This document shows, piece after piece, positions 17,323 through 26,661 of a stretch of DNA of 64,000 nt (positions are counted from its first letter, which is position 1; each line of letters starts with the position of its first letter). The notes below the pieces were generated by a model that was not told the DNA's origin, made no database searches, and saw only the letters and a program-made list of their open reading frames with translations. Source of the DNA: Bacteroidota bacterium (GTDB taxonomy: Bacteria; Bacteroidota; Bacteroidia; AKYH767-A; OLB10); contig JADJOZ010000016.1 of assembly GCA_016713525.1 (NCBI GenBank), positions 247,590-311,589 on the forward strand, written 5' to 3'. Made by a program: the position numbers and the translations under genes.

Positions 17323-18585
17323 TTAACGCAGTATAAAAGTACGGTAGCTATCGAGTTTCACCAAAATAAATAGCAGAATGGTGAATGACCACAATGATGA
17401 ACCACCATAACTCAGGAAAGGCAAAGGAATTCCAATCACCGGCAACAATCCAATAGTCATTCCAATATTTACCATCAGGTGAATGAATAATATGGAAGCT
17501 ACACCATAAGCATAGATCCGGGTAAAATCAGACTTCTGCCTTTCCGCAATGAAAAGAATGCGATAAAGCAACGCAGTAAACAATCCGAGAATAACAAGTG
17601 AACCCAGGAATCCCCATTCCTCTCCAACCGTACAGAAAATAAAATCGGTACTTTGTTCCGGTACAAAGTCAAATTTAGTTTGCGTTCCATTTAAAAATCC
17701 TTTGCCGGTTAATCCCCCTGAACCAATTGCAATTAAACTTTGATTGACATTATATCCGGCACCTTTCAGGTCGGTATCTTTTCCAAGAAGCACATTAATC
17801 CGTTGCTTTTGATGGGGCTCCAGAACATTATGAAAAAAATAATCGACGCTAAAAACTACTCCGGCTGCCAATGCAAGAATAACTGAAATAGTGATAATAT
17901 TTTTTCGGGTTTTCCGCAGTAATGCAATTGCCAGAACAGCTATACCGGCCAGTACACTTACAATAATAATTTTCGATACCATTAAAGCCAAAACAAACAA
18001 TAGCACTGCGAAGAAACCGATAATTAATACATTTTGAGACAATCCTTCGCGATACAAAACGAAAATAAAAGAACAAAAAACGAGTGCTGATCCGGTGTCG
18101 TTTTGTAGCAAGATCATCGCTATTGGTATGATAATGAAAGTTCCTGCAACCAATTTAGTACGAAAATCTTTCATATTAATATTCACAGTACTTAAATATT
18201 TTGCGAGTGCCATATTGGTGGCAAACTTGGCGAATTCAGCCGGTTGCAACCGGAATGCTCCTATTTCGAACCATGATTTGGAACCGGCTACTTCCCTTCC
18301 GAAAAGCAACACTGCAACCAGTATCAAAAGCACGAACCCATAAATAGGATAGGCAAATGCTTCAAAGAATTTTCCATCAATCACCAGAATAAATATTGCA
18401 AGCACCAGTGAAGTCGCTATCCATACCATCTGGCGTCCGTAATTCTGAGAAATATCAAGAATAGATTTATGCTCTTCATTATAAACAGCAGCATAAATAT
18501 TAACCCAGCCAATCAGCACCAAAACCAGATAAATTCCAACAATCAGCCAGTCGATATTCTCGAAGATACTTTTCTGTTTCCTCAT
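17323..18585 (-). CDS. rodA: Rod-shape peptidoglycan polymerase RodA (SEDS)
   Basis: A 420-residue integral membrane protein of the SEDS family with about ten helices. Conserved features include KSWFEIGAFRLQPAEFAK, LLQNDTGSALVF, GSGGLTGKGFLNGTQTKF, VPEQSTDFIFCTVGEEWGFLG and PFLSYGGSSLW. RodA polymerises glycan strands during lateral wall growth together with the transpeptidase PBP2. It is the last gene of the mreBCD-mrdA-rodA operon. The start ATG at 18583-18585 overlaps the putative original stop of mrdA. Confidence 0.95.
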   Translation of the reverse strand: MRKQKSIFENIDWLIVGIYLVLVLIGWVNIYAAVYNEEHKSILDISQNYGRQMVWIATSLVLAIFILVIDGKFFEAFAYPIYGFVLLILVAVLLFGREVAGSKSWFEIGAFRLQPAEFAKFATNMALAKYLSTVNINMKDFRTKLVAGTFIIIPIAMILLQNDTGSALVFCSFIFVLYREGLSQNVLIIGFFAVLLFVLALMVSKIIIVSVLAGIAVLAIALLRKTRKNIITISVILALAAGVVFSVDYFFHNVLEPHQKQRINVLLGKDTDLKGAGYNVNQSLIAIGSGGLTGKGFLNGTQTKFDFVPEQSTDFIFCTVGEEWGFLGSLVILGLFTALLYRILFIAERQKSDFTRIYAYGVASILFIHLMVNIGMTIGLLPVIGIPLPFLSYGGSSLWSFTILLFILVKLDSYRTFILR

Positions 18586-18668
18586 GGTTGATCCGTTTTA
18601 ATATCAACAATCACATCAACTTCAGATTCCAGTTCGGGTACTTTAGGTTTATCGGTTTTCTTAAATAG

Positions 18669-20480
18669 CTAATCTTTCTTCGTTGGCAAAAGATTACCTT
18701 TTATCATCCGCTCATACAATTCCGGTCTCGAAATAGAATCGGTTAAATATTTTTCCATCATGAGACTTGCTACCGGAGCAGCCCATGTTGCACCGAATCC
18801 GGAATTCTCTACCATTACAGCAATGGCGATTTTAGGATTTTCACGTGGTGCAAAAGCAACAAAAAGGGAGTGGTCTTTTCCATGTGGATTTTGTGCCGTT
18901 CCAGTTTTACCGCAAATAACAACATTCCCAAAACGTGCAATTCTTGCTGTTCCTGCCTCTACTACTTTTTGCATACCATTTTGAATAACTTCAAAATGAG
19001 ATGCATCAACCAAAGTAACATGTTTCTCAGAAAGATTACGGGTTGAATTGGTTTTGTCTCCGATCTTTTTCACAATATGGGGAGTATAATAATACCCTTT
19101 GTTGGCAATTATGCACATGATATTAGCCATTTGAAGTGGAGTAATACCAAGTTCTCCCTGCCCAATCCCCAATGAAAAAATGGTTGAAGCTTTCCATCTC
19201 CCTTTACCATAATAACGATCATAAAAATCAACCTTTGGCACATTCCCTTCCAATTCATGAGGTAAATCGACACCAATTTTTCTTCCGACGCCAAAGCTCA
19301 AAACGTAATCACGCCAAATTTTATAACCATTTTCACTAGTCACAAACTTCCGGTTATCGACAAAAGCACGGAATGCATTACAGAAATAGGGGTTACACGA
19401 ATATTGAACGGCACCCTCAAGACTTAAGCCACCGGGATGTGGGTGGCATTTGACCGATTTACTGCCGACTACAAAAGAGTGAGGAAAAACTGTAGACGGT
19501 GTAATTATAGACTCCTGTTGTGCAATAAGTGCATTAACCAGTTTAAACGTTGAACCCGGAGGATAATATGCCATCATGGCACGGTTAAACAACGGTTTCA
19601 ATTCATCCTTCAACAACTGAGCATAGTTTTTAGAACGTACCCGACCTACCAGCAAGTTTGGATCATATCCGGGTTTGGTAACAATTGCCAGAATTTCTCC
19701 GGTAGATGGTTCAATAGCAACCACACTGCCAATTTTATTTTCAAGGAGACGCTCTCCCAGCATTTGTAATTCGAGATCGAGTGTTGTGACCAAATTCTGT
19801 CCCGAGACAGCTGCTGAATCATATTCTCCATTTGAAAAACTTCCTTTCTCCCTGTTGAAAACATCCACCATCACAATGCGAACGCCACGTTGTCCACGTA
19901 ATTCTACTTCATAAGATTGTTCAAGACCACTGACACCGATGTAATCACCCGACTGATAGTAGGGATTCTTAGCAACCAACTTATCATCAACCTCACCAAT
20001 GTAACCCAGAGTATGTCCGGCAATTTTATTGGGGTACTTTCTTAAAGTTCTCGGTTGCACATAAAAGCCATGAAATTTAAAGAGCTTTTCCTGCAACACA
20101 GCATAAGTTTCAGCCGATAACTGCTTTTCGAAAATTGAAGATTTCACTCTGGAATACGTTCTGGCCTTCTTCAGTTTTTTCTCAAATTCCTCTTTAGAAA
20201 TTCCAATGATTTCACAAAACGAAGTAGTATCAAAATCTTTAACCTGTTTCGGGATAACCATCAGATCATAAACCGCTTCATTATACACTAACAGTTTCCC
20301 GGTACGATCATAAACCAATCCCCTTGCCGGATACTCAGTGATGTAACGCAATACATTATTGTTTGCCGATAATTTATAATTATCATCAATAACCTGAATA
20401 TAAAATAACCGAACCAGGTAAATGAATATCACAACCGTAAAAATACCAAGTATCACAAAACGTTGTCCGGAGTTTTGCAT
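18669..20480 (-). CDS. mrdA: Penicillin-binding protein 2, C-terminus cut by in-frame TAG
   Basis: A 603-residue class B PBP: one N-terminal membrane helix (FVILGIFTVVIFIYLVRLFYI), a dimerisation domain, and the transpeptidase with STFK (Ser at about residue 310), SCN in QYSCNPYF and KTGT in ICGKTGTAQNP. PBP2 cross-links peptidoglycan made by RodA. ATG 20480 is the start, overlapping the mreD stop (TGATG); the GTG one codon upstream is less likely. The frame ends at TAG 18669-18671. The same frame continues for 28 more sense codons to a TGA at 18582-18584 that overlaps the rodA ATG, suggesting that the TAG is recent or an error. Confidence 0.93.
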   Translation of the reverse strand: MQNSGQRFVILGIFTVVIFIYLVRLFYIQVIDDNYKLSANNNVLRYITEYPARGLVYDRTGKLLVYNEAVYDLMVIPKQVKDFDTTSFCEIIGISKEEFEKKLKKARTYSRVKSSIFEKQLSAETYAVLQEKLFKFHGFYVQPRTLRKYPNKIAGHTLGYIGEVDDKLVAKNPYYQSGDYIGVSGLEQSYEVELRGQRGVRIVMVDVFNREKGSFSNGEYDSAAVSGQNLVTTLDLELQMLGERLLENKIGSVVAIEPSTGEILAIVTKPGYDPNLLVGRVRSKNYAQLLKDELKPLFNRAMMAYYPPGSTFKLVNALIAQQESIITPSTVFPHSFVVGSKSVKCHPHPGGLSLEGAVQYSCNPYFCNAFRAFVDNRKFVTSENGYKIWRDYVLSFGVGRKIGVDLPHELEGNVPKVDFYDRYYGKGRWKASTIFSLGIGQGELGITPLQMANIMCIIANKGYYYTPHIVKKIGDKTNSTRNLSEKHVTLVDASHFEVIQNGMQKVVEAGTARIARFGNVVICGKTGTAQNPHGKDHSLFVAFAPRENPKIAIAVMVENSGFGATWAAPVASLMMEKYLTDSISRPELYERMIKGNLLPTKKD

Positions 20481-20998
20481 CACTTTTCGTTTATCGGTTT
20501 ACCAAAAAGATATTGACTGATCATTATGGTAAGCAACGTAGCTACGGAGCTTAAAAGTATGCGCAGTAACGTTGTGAAAAATTCGGAGAATCGAAATACT
20601 TCAATGTAAAATAAAATGAAATGATGAACAAAAGTCAGTGTGGCTGCATAAATCAGGAACCAGGTAAATCCCAGTTCTTTTGCTGATGGACTTGATTCAG
20701 TTTCATAGCCATCACGGGGAGCCATTATCCTTAATACGGATGGCCTTACATAAGCCATGAACACACAGGCAGCAGCATGCATACCCATGGTGTTTGAGAA
20801 AACATCAACAACCAAACCGGTGATAAAAGCTGCTAAAAGTAAAAATGTTTTTGGCATTCTTACCGGCAACATCATAATAAACATGATGTAAACAAAGGGA
20901 TTTATAAAGCCACTGAATTGCACATTGTTCAGTACCACTACCTGAACAAGGATCAGTATTAAAAACCGAAACAGAAATACCAGCAGTTCAGTTATCAT
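20480..20998 (-). CDS. mreD: Rod-shape-determining protein MreD
   Basis: A 172-residue membrane protein with five to six helices and low sequence identity typical of MreD. It contains FSGFINPFVYIMFIMMLPV and the segment LVVDVFSNTMGMHAAACVFM, which is conserved in Bacteroidota MreD. It lies between MreC and PBP2 in the elongasome operon and links cytoplasmic MreB to the wall synthesis enzymes. The ATG at 20998 overlaps mreC by 11 bases, and its stop overlaps the mrdA start by one base. Confidence 0.92.
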   Translation of the reverse strand: MITELLVFLFRFLILILVQVVVLNNVQFSGFINPFVYIMFIMMLPVRMPKTFLLLAAFITGLVVDVFSNTMGMHAAACVFMAYVRPSVLRIMAPRDGYETESSPSAKELGFTWFLIYAATLTFVHHFILFYIEVFRFSEFFTTLLRILLSSVATLLTIMISQYLFGKPINEK

Positions 20999-21827
20999 CA
21001 GTTGAAATAGTTTGAGCTTCTAAACCTAATTGTTCCGACTTTAACAGATTATCGACAATATAAACATGAGAAAGATTAGCAAAGTTGGTTGATAACCTGA
21101 CTTTAATAGCATAAAAATTATCGCCCGGTTTTAATTCTGAACCACTGACAATTCCTACCATTATTCCTTCAGGGAAAATGGTTGAATAAACTGTTGTCAC
21201 CAAGGTATCTCCATTATTAAACTTCACATGCTTTGGCACTTCGAGTAATGAAGCAATTTTACTATCACTTCCATCCCACACAAGTGAACCAAAGTAATTG
21301 CTGTTTTTAAAACGCGTACTTATTCTGGTATTTTTATGGAGCACCGACATTACCGTACAATAATGTTGGGAAACATCTTTTACAATACCAACCACACCGG
21401 AACTTGAAATTACGCCCATATCTTTTTTCACACCATGTAATGAACCTTTATCCAGTGTCAGATAATTATTTCTTCTGTTAACAGAATTATTTACCACTCG
21501 GGAAGTAATAAAAGAATACTGTTGAGACCGGGCAGAATCTGCAATTATTGTTTTTACCACTCCATTTTCATAATATGCATCCGGGAGCAGACTTTTCAGT
21601 CGGGCATTTTCGCGGGCGAGACTTGCATTATTTTCTTTCAGGTTAATATACTCTTTAATATAATTAACTGCTTCCAGAACAGAAGCTGAAATTTTATTCG
21701 TAGAATTAAAAACCGATACCTGTTGAAAATTATTATTTCGGATAATAAGATAAAAACAAATCGTCCATAAAAAGAGGAAAAGAAGTGTGAAGTTATTTCT
21801 CCATAATAGCAGGAACAGACTTCTCAT
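20988..21827 (-). CDS. mreC: Rod-shape-determining protein MreC
   Basis: A 279-residue protein with an N-terminal membrane helix (NFTLLFLFLWTICFYLII), a coiled coil (INLKENNASLARENARLKSLL) and the periplasmic beta-rich MreC domain with GVVGIVKDVSQHYCTVMSVLH. MreC forms the periplasmic scaffold contacting PBP2. The start ATG at 21827 lies 44 bases after the mreB stop, within the same operon. The length is normal. Confidence 0.94.
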   Translation of the reverse strand: MRSLFLLLWRNNFTLLFLFLWTICFYLIIRNNNFQQVSVFNSTNKISASVLEAVNYIKEYINLKENNASLARENARLKSLLPDAYYENGVVKTIIADSARSQQYSFITSRVVNNSVNRRNNYLTLDKGSLHGVKKDMGVISSSGVVGIVKDVSQHYCTVMSVLHKNTRISTRFKNSNYFGSLVWDGSDSKIASLLEVPKHVKFNNGDTLVTTVYSTIFPEGIMVGIVSGSELKPGDNFYAIKVRLSTNFANLSHVYIVDNLLKSEQLGLEAQTISTDDN

Positions 21828-21871
21828 CGAATCTGCAGCTTATTTTGGTGTCAACAGAATACTGTGACAAA

Positions 21872-22894
21872 TTAAGGAATCAGGAACTTGAACCTGTCAA
21901 TATTTTTCAATGCGATACCTGTACCACGCACAACAGCTCTTAACGGATCCTCTGCAACGTGAACAGGGAGTTTGGTTTTCATTGAAATCCGTTTATCGAG
22001 TCCGCGCAATAATGCACCACCCCCGGTCAGATAAATTCCGGTTCGGTAAATATCGGCAGAGAGTTCGGGAGGAGTAATTTCAAGTGCTTTCAGAATAGCC
22101 TCTTCAATTTTTGAAATTGATTTATCGAGTGCATGTGCTATTTCAGAATAGGAAACGGTAATTTCTTTTGGAATTCCTGTCATCAGGTCACGGCCATGAA
22201 CCGCAAAATCAGGAGGAGGATTGTCGAGTTCAGGTAATGCAGAACCAACTTCAATCTTTATACGCTCTGCCGAACGCTCACCGATGAGGATGTTATGCTG
22301 ACGACGCATATAATCCCAAATATCGGTTGTAAAACCATCACCGGCAACACGAATAGATTGATCACAAACAATACCACCGAGTGCAATAACTGCAATTTCA
22401 CTAGTACCACCACCGATATCAATAATCATATTACCCATTGGTTCTTCCACATCGATACCAATACCTATTGCGGCTGCCATAGGTTCATGAATAAGATACA
22501 CTTCCTTTCCACCCGCGTGTTCTGCTGAATCACGCACTGCCCGTTTTTCTACTTCTGTAATTCCGGAGGGGATACAAATTACCATCTTCAGTGAAGGAGT
22601 AAAAAGCTTCTTACCGGGATTTATCATTTTGATCATCCCTCTGATCATATGCTCGGCAGCATCGAAATCGGCAATAACACCGTCTTTCAGGGGGCGAATG
22701 GTTTTAATATTTTCATGGGTTTTCCCATGCATCATCATGGCCTGCTTACCAACAGCGAGAACCTTTCCGGTAGTGCGGTCGATAGCCACAATAGAAGGTT
22801 CATCTACCACAACCTTGTCGTTGTGGATAATAAGCGTATTGGCAGTTCCCAGGTCAATTGCGATCTCCTGGGTCAGTAAATCAAACAAGCCCAT
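21872..22894 (-). CDS. mreB: Actin-like cell-shape protein MreB
   Basis: A 340-residue actin homologue that polymerises under the membrane and directs lateral wall growth. ATP-binding landmarks are IAIDLGTANTLI (phosphate 1), IIDIGGGTSEIAVIAL (phosphate 2) and YLTGGGALLRGLDKRI (adenosine motif). It also carries EPSIVAID and IPSGITEVEKRAVRDSAE, both strongly conserved. It is the first gene of the operon mreB-mreC-mreD-mrdA-rodA. The 106 bases upstream, before the purH stop, hold the presumed operon promoter and two palindromes. Confidence 0.97.
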   Translation of the reverse strand: MGLFDLLTQEIAIDLGTANTLIIHNDKVVVDEPSIVAIDRTTGKVLAVGKQAMMMHGKTHENIKTIRPLKDGVIADFDAAEHMIRGMIKMINPGKKLFTPSLKMVICIPSGITEVEKRAVRDSAEHAGGKEVYLIHEPMAAAIGIGIDVEEPMGNMIIDIGGGTSEIAVIALGGIVCDQSIRVAGDGFTTDIWDYMRRQHNILIGERSAERIKIEVGSALPELDNPPPDFAVHGRDLMTGIPKEITVSYSEIAHALDKSISKIEEAILKALEITPPELSADIYRTGIYLTGGGALLRGLDKRISMKTKLPVHVAEDPLRAVVRGTGIALKNIDRFKFLIP

Positions 22895-22925
22895 AATATA
22901 ATTTTTTCGGTAACGGATTAATTAC

Positions 22926-22940
22926 TTAACCCGGGGTTAA
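22926..22940. promoter_or_regulatory. Inverted repeat upstream of mreB operon
   Basis: TTAACCC (22926-22932), a single central G, then GGGTTAA (22934-22940) form a perfect 7+1+7 inverted repeat 32 bases before the mreB start. A second palindrome, TGACAATTAATTGTCA (22988-23003), overlaps the purH stop codon. Either may be an operator; neither looks like an intrinsic terminator because no T-run follows. Confidence 0.35.
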
Positions 22941-23000
22941 AGATAGTGATGTATTTTACTTATTATTGAAAGAAATATGGAAGATACTGACAATTAATTG

Positions 23001-24524
23001 TCAATGACGGAAATGCCGGACACCGGTCATAACCATAGTCATTCCATTTGCATTGCAATAGTCAATCGACTCCTGATCTTTTTTCGATCCTCCGGGTTGA
23101 ATAACCGCCATAATTCCTGCTTTACGGGCAATTTCAACACAATCGGGAAAAGGAAAAAATGCATCAGATGCCATTACGGCTCCATCGAGACTAAATCCAA
23201 ATTTCACTGCTTTGTCAATTGCCTGTTCCAACGCATCTACTCTCGATGTTTGTCCCACTCCTGCTGCCACCAGTTTGGAATCTTTGACAAGTACTATGGT
23301 ATTCGATCTGCTATGCTTCACAATTACATTGGCAATTAGTAAGTCATTTATTTGAGAAGCTGTTGGCTGAATATTTGTAACACACTTAAGATCAGATGAT
23401 TTCTCAACACTGCTATCTCTTTCTTGCCAGAGAACACCGTTCAGAATTGTGCGGAATTGAGATTGCTGAGTAACCTTCTTCTTCAATTTTAAAAGCATTC
23501 TGTTCTTTTTAGAATTCAGAATTTCGAATGCCTTTTCAGTAAATGAGGGGGCAATTAAAACTTCAAAAAAGAGGTTACCGATTTCAGTTGCCAGTGTTTC
23601 ATCAACAGGTGAAGTGGTTACAATCACGCCACCGAAAGCGGAGACAGGATCGGCAGCTAATGCAGCTTTCCAGTTTTCAAGTGGACTACTTCCGGTTGCC
23701 ACGCCACAAGCATTGTTATGCTTTAATATAGCAGTTACGGGAGTTTCGAAATCGAAAGCCAGTGATAGTGCAGAGTCGATATCCAACAAATTATTATAAG
23801 AAAGTTCTTTGCCGGCTAATTGCTCCAGCATTTCATTTAATTCGCCATAGAAAATGCCTTTTTGATGGGGGTTTTCACCATACCTTAAAGGGGTTGATGA
23901 CTCTACACTTTGCTTGAAAAAGCCCTGATGAGCAGGATCAAACCATGCTGAAATTGCAGTATCATAATGAGAGGTGATTGCAAACGCTTTTGATGCTTGT
24001 TGTTTGCGGAAATTCAGATCCGTGGTCCCGTTTGAGTCTTCAAGAGTTTGAAGCAATACAGGATAATCGTTTACGGAAGGGATTATTACCACATCATTAA
24101 AATTCTTAGCGGCTGCACGAATCAGGGAAATACCACCAATATCAATCTTTTCAATGATATCATGTTCCGGTGCTCCCGAAGCCACTGTCTTTGAAAACGG
24201 ATACAGGTCAACAATCACCAGATCGATGTGAGGGATTTCATAAGATTGAAGTTGAGCCACATCATCCTGCAATTCCCGGCGACCTAAAATACCACAAAAC
24301 ACTTTGGGGTGCAATGTCTTAACCCTTCCGCCTAAAATTGATGGATAGTCTGTAATATCCTCTACCGGGACAACCGGAATATTCAGTTTTTCAATAAACG
24401 TTTGTGTTCCTCCGGTCGCGTAGAGTGTAACACCCAGCTGGTGTAATTTGATTATTAGTTCATCGAGCCCTTCCTTGTGATAAACGGAAACAAGAGCGGA
24501 TCCAATTTTTTTGTTGTCGGACAT
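23001..24524 (-). CDS. purH: Bifunctional AICAR transformylase/IMP cyclohydrolase
   Basis: A 507-residue PurH performing the last two steps of purine synthesis (10-formyl-THF-dependent formylation of AICAR and ring closure to IMP). The N-terminal MGS-like domain shows ALVSVYHKEGLDEL, LYATGGTQTF and GGRVKTLHPKVFCGIL; the transformylase part shows LRYGENPHQKGIFYG, LKHNNACGVATG and SDAFFPFPD. The ATG at 24524 gives the canonical N-terminus MSDNKKIGSALVSVYHK; the upstream extension to 24734 has no coding character. A CAAAGTTA at 24563-24570 is TAACTTTG on the minus strand, a possible -7 box. Confidence 0.95.
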   Translation of the reverse strand: MSDNKKIGSALVSVYHKEGLDELIIKLHQLGVTLYATGGTQTFIEKLNIPVVPVEDITDYPSILGGRVKTLHPKVFCGILGRRELQDDVAQLQSYEIPHIDLVIVDLYPFSKTVASGAPEHDIIEKIDIGGISLIRAAAKNFNDVVIIPSVNDYPVLLQTLEDSNGTTDLNFRKQQASKAFAITSHYDTAISAWFDPAHQGFFKQSVESSTPLRYGENPHQKGIFYGELNEMLEQLAGKELSYNNLLDIDSALSLAFDFETPVTAILKHNNACGVATGSSPLENWKAALAADPVSAFGGVIVTTSPVDETLATEIGNLFFEVLIAPSFTEKAFEILNSKKNRMLLKLKKKVTQQSQFRTILNGVLWQERDSSVEKSSDLKCVTNIQPTASQINDLLIANVIVKHSRSNTIVLVKDSKLVAAGVGQTSRVDALEQAIDKAVKFGFSLDGAVMASDAFFPFPDCVEIARKAGIMAVIQPGGSKKDQESIDYCNANGMTMVMTGVRHFRH

Positions 24525-24683
24525 TGGTATAATTAGTAGTGAATGCAACTGAAAAAGAGCCACAAAGTTAGTCATTACATCCCTATAATTTATAAGTGTC
24601 AATAAAGAATAACCATCAAATAAATATTGCAAAAGACCTTTAATCGGGAAGGTTTCTGTAATTTTGGGATTCAATCGGGAACT

Positions 24684-25937
24684 GTGTTTATTTATCTGAA
24701 ACTTCTTAGAGAAAGTGTGTTGTTTGCCTTCCATGCATTGTCGGTGAATGTGCTGCGTACCGTCCTTTCGTTGCTGGGAATCACAATCGGTATATTCACC
24801 ATCATTGTTGTTTTTACCATCGTTGATGCTCTTGAGCGAAATGTAAAATCATCGGTTGCATCACTGGGTGAAAACGTAATTTTTGTACAGAAATGGCCAT
24901 GGGCATTTGGTTCAGAATACCCCTGGTGGAAATACTGGCAGCGGCCACTACCCACTTTTCGTGAAATGGAGGAACTTAGCGAACGATCGGCATTGGCTGA
25001 AGCAATGGTTTTTCAGGTTTTCCTTTCGGGGAAGACCATTAAATTCGGAGGGTCATCGTTGGAGAACTCAGACATTGCTGCTGTATCACATGATTTTAAC
25101 AAAGTAAAAAGCTTCGAATTATTGGATGGAAGGTATTTTACTGAAATGGAATCTGCCGGTGGCCGACCGATGACCTTGATAGGTGCTGAAATTGCTGCCG
25201 GTTTGTTCAATGACAGTGACCCGATTGGTAAAGAAATTCAGGCAATGGGTCGCAAACTCACTGTGATAGGTGTTTTTAAAAAGGAAGGCAGCAGTTTGCT
25301 GAACTCCAGCCTGGATAACACCGTTATAATTCCGGTGAATTTTGCCAGAAATATTATGAATCTGAAATCGGAACGACTCGGCCCAATGATACAGGTAAAA
25401 GGAAAACCAGGTGTTTCCAATGATGAGCTAACGGAAGACTAACGTGTGGTAATGCGTTCCATTCGCCGATTGCGTCCTTTTGAAGAAGATGATTTTGCAT
25501 TAAATGAATCAAAATTACTTTCCAATCAGGTGTCGAGCTTGTTTGATGTTGTTGTATTAGCCGGCTGGATTATTGGAGGATTTTCTATTCTGGTAGGTGG
25601 TTTTGGTATTGCTAATATTATGTTTGTCTCGGTGCGCGAGCGAACCAACCAGATTGGAATTCAAAAATCGCTGGGCGCAAAAAACTATTTCATCCTTTTT
25701 CAGTTCCTTGCCGAAGCAATAACCCTTTGTCTCATTGGAGGAGCCATTGGATTATTGATAGTTTATGTAGTGGCATTGGCAGCAACGGAAATGATCGGGT
25801 TCGATTTAACCCTCACCATTGGAAATATTGTTACCGGAATTCTCATTTCTGCAACCATAGGTATCATATCCGGTTTTATTCCCGCCTATAGCGCATCCAA
25901 ACTTGACCCTGTAGAAGCCATTCGGTCCAACGGATAA
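24684..25937 (+). CDS. MacB-type ABC transporter permease, in-frame TAA
   Basis: A 417-codon FtsX/MacB-type permease: N-terminal helix (LRTVLSLLGITIGIFTIIVVF), MacB periplasmic core domain (VKSSVASLGENVIFVQKW onwards), then three C-terminal helices with the typical GIANIMFVSVRERTNQIGIQ and DPVEAIRSNG ending. A TAA at 25440-25442 interrupts the same frame, at the point where homologues read ...DELTEELR...; a single T-to-A change would explain it (TTA to TAA). The likely start is GTG 24684 (giving MFIYLKLLRESVLFAF), though the frame is open from ATG 24627. No ABC ATPase lies nearby, so its partner must be elsewhere. It is divergent from purH. Confidence 0.82.
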
Positions 25938-25987
25938 TTGGTTAAATCATTGTTAAATAGTGATGTAACCGACAAAAAATGATTTTT

Positions 25988-26017
25988 CTAAAATATGATT
26001 TAAATCATATTATTTAG
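25988..26017. repeat. AT-rich palindrome between convergent genes
   Basis: Bases 25992-26011 form a perfect 20-bp palindrome centred on ATTT/AAAT (arms ATATGATTT and AAATCATAT). CTAAA and TTTAG extend the symmetry to 25988-26017 with a two-base bulge. It lies between the stop of the permease gene and the stop of the XRE gene. It could be a weak bidirectional terminator or a protein-binding site. Confidence 0.5.
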
Positions 26018-26147
26018 AGTCTTTTTATGTAGAATTATATCGATAAAGCTGATTTTTAGGGTAATAGATGCCTCATAAGCCAATTTTGACATGACTTCAG
26101 GCAAGGAATCAGATTGGTTTACGAACTTGTTTCCTGGTTCGTTTTCC

Positions 26148-26363
26148 TTAATTTTTAAACAGTTCGCTAATGTGAACGTTTAAAGCGTTGCTGATTTTAA
26201 AAAGTGTAAAAATGGTCACGTTTGTCTGCCCAGATTCTATTCTTGACATAGTGGCCTTTTCAAAATCGCATAAATTCGCAAGATCTGATTGTGATAATTT
26301 TTTGTCTTTCCTGATGGATTTGATGCGGACACCAATCTCAACCAGGATCTTAGTTTGTGGCAT
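26148..26363 (-). CDS. XRE-family HTH regulator
   Basis: A 71-residue single-domain helix-turn-helix protein. Residues 10-68 form the HTH_3 fold: IGVRIKSIRKDKKLSQSDLA, NLCDFEKATMSRIESGQTNV and FTLFKISNALNVHISELF. It has no sensor or toxin/antitoxin partner beside it. Such stand-alone XRE proteins usually repress a nearby promoter, often their own. A perfect inverted repeat at 26499-26516, upstream of its start and before the cytochrome gene, is a candidate operator. The start is ATG 26363, and an A+T-rich leader follows. Confidence 0.85.
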   Translation of the reverse strand: MPQTKILVEIGVRIKSIRKDKKLSQSDLANLCDFEKATMSRIESGQTNVTIFTLFKISNALNVHISELFKN

Positions 26364-26498
26364 AGGATGTTACTTACGCAATTATGCGAAAGATTCTTAA
26401 CATAAAAGTTGTTTTTAATAACAATTACGCTTATGTAGATTCATTATAAATTAAAATGGAATAAATACAGTTCGAAAAACAAATATTGACATTTAATT

Positions 26499-26516
26499 GT
26501 TCAAGGTAACTTGAAC
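26499..26516. promoter_or_regulatory. Operator-like inverted repeat GTTCAAG-N4-CTTGAAC
   Basis: GTTCAAG (26499-26505) and CTTGAAC (26510-26516) are perfectly complementary around GTAA. The left half-site recurs as ATTGTTCAA about 30 bases downstream. It lies in the 298-base divergent region between the XRE regulator (start 26363) and the pentaheme cytochrome (start 26662), which holds no other gene that I can see. Confidence 0.45.
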
Positions 26517-26661
26517 TGCAGTAAAGTAAATTGTTCAAAAACGTTGTTGGAAACCTGATAATAAGCCTTGATTTTACTGTTTTTTGTACTTAACTTAGCG
26601 TTCTGATTTTCCCCAAATAAATCTACTTACCAGGGATGCAAAACAATCCTAATTTCACCTG

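Noticed and set aside
24627..24683. Upstream extension of the ABC permease
   Set aside because: The sequence before GTG 24684 lacks permease character; the family N-terminus fits MFIYLKLLRES.
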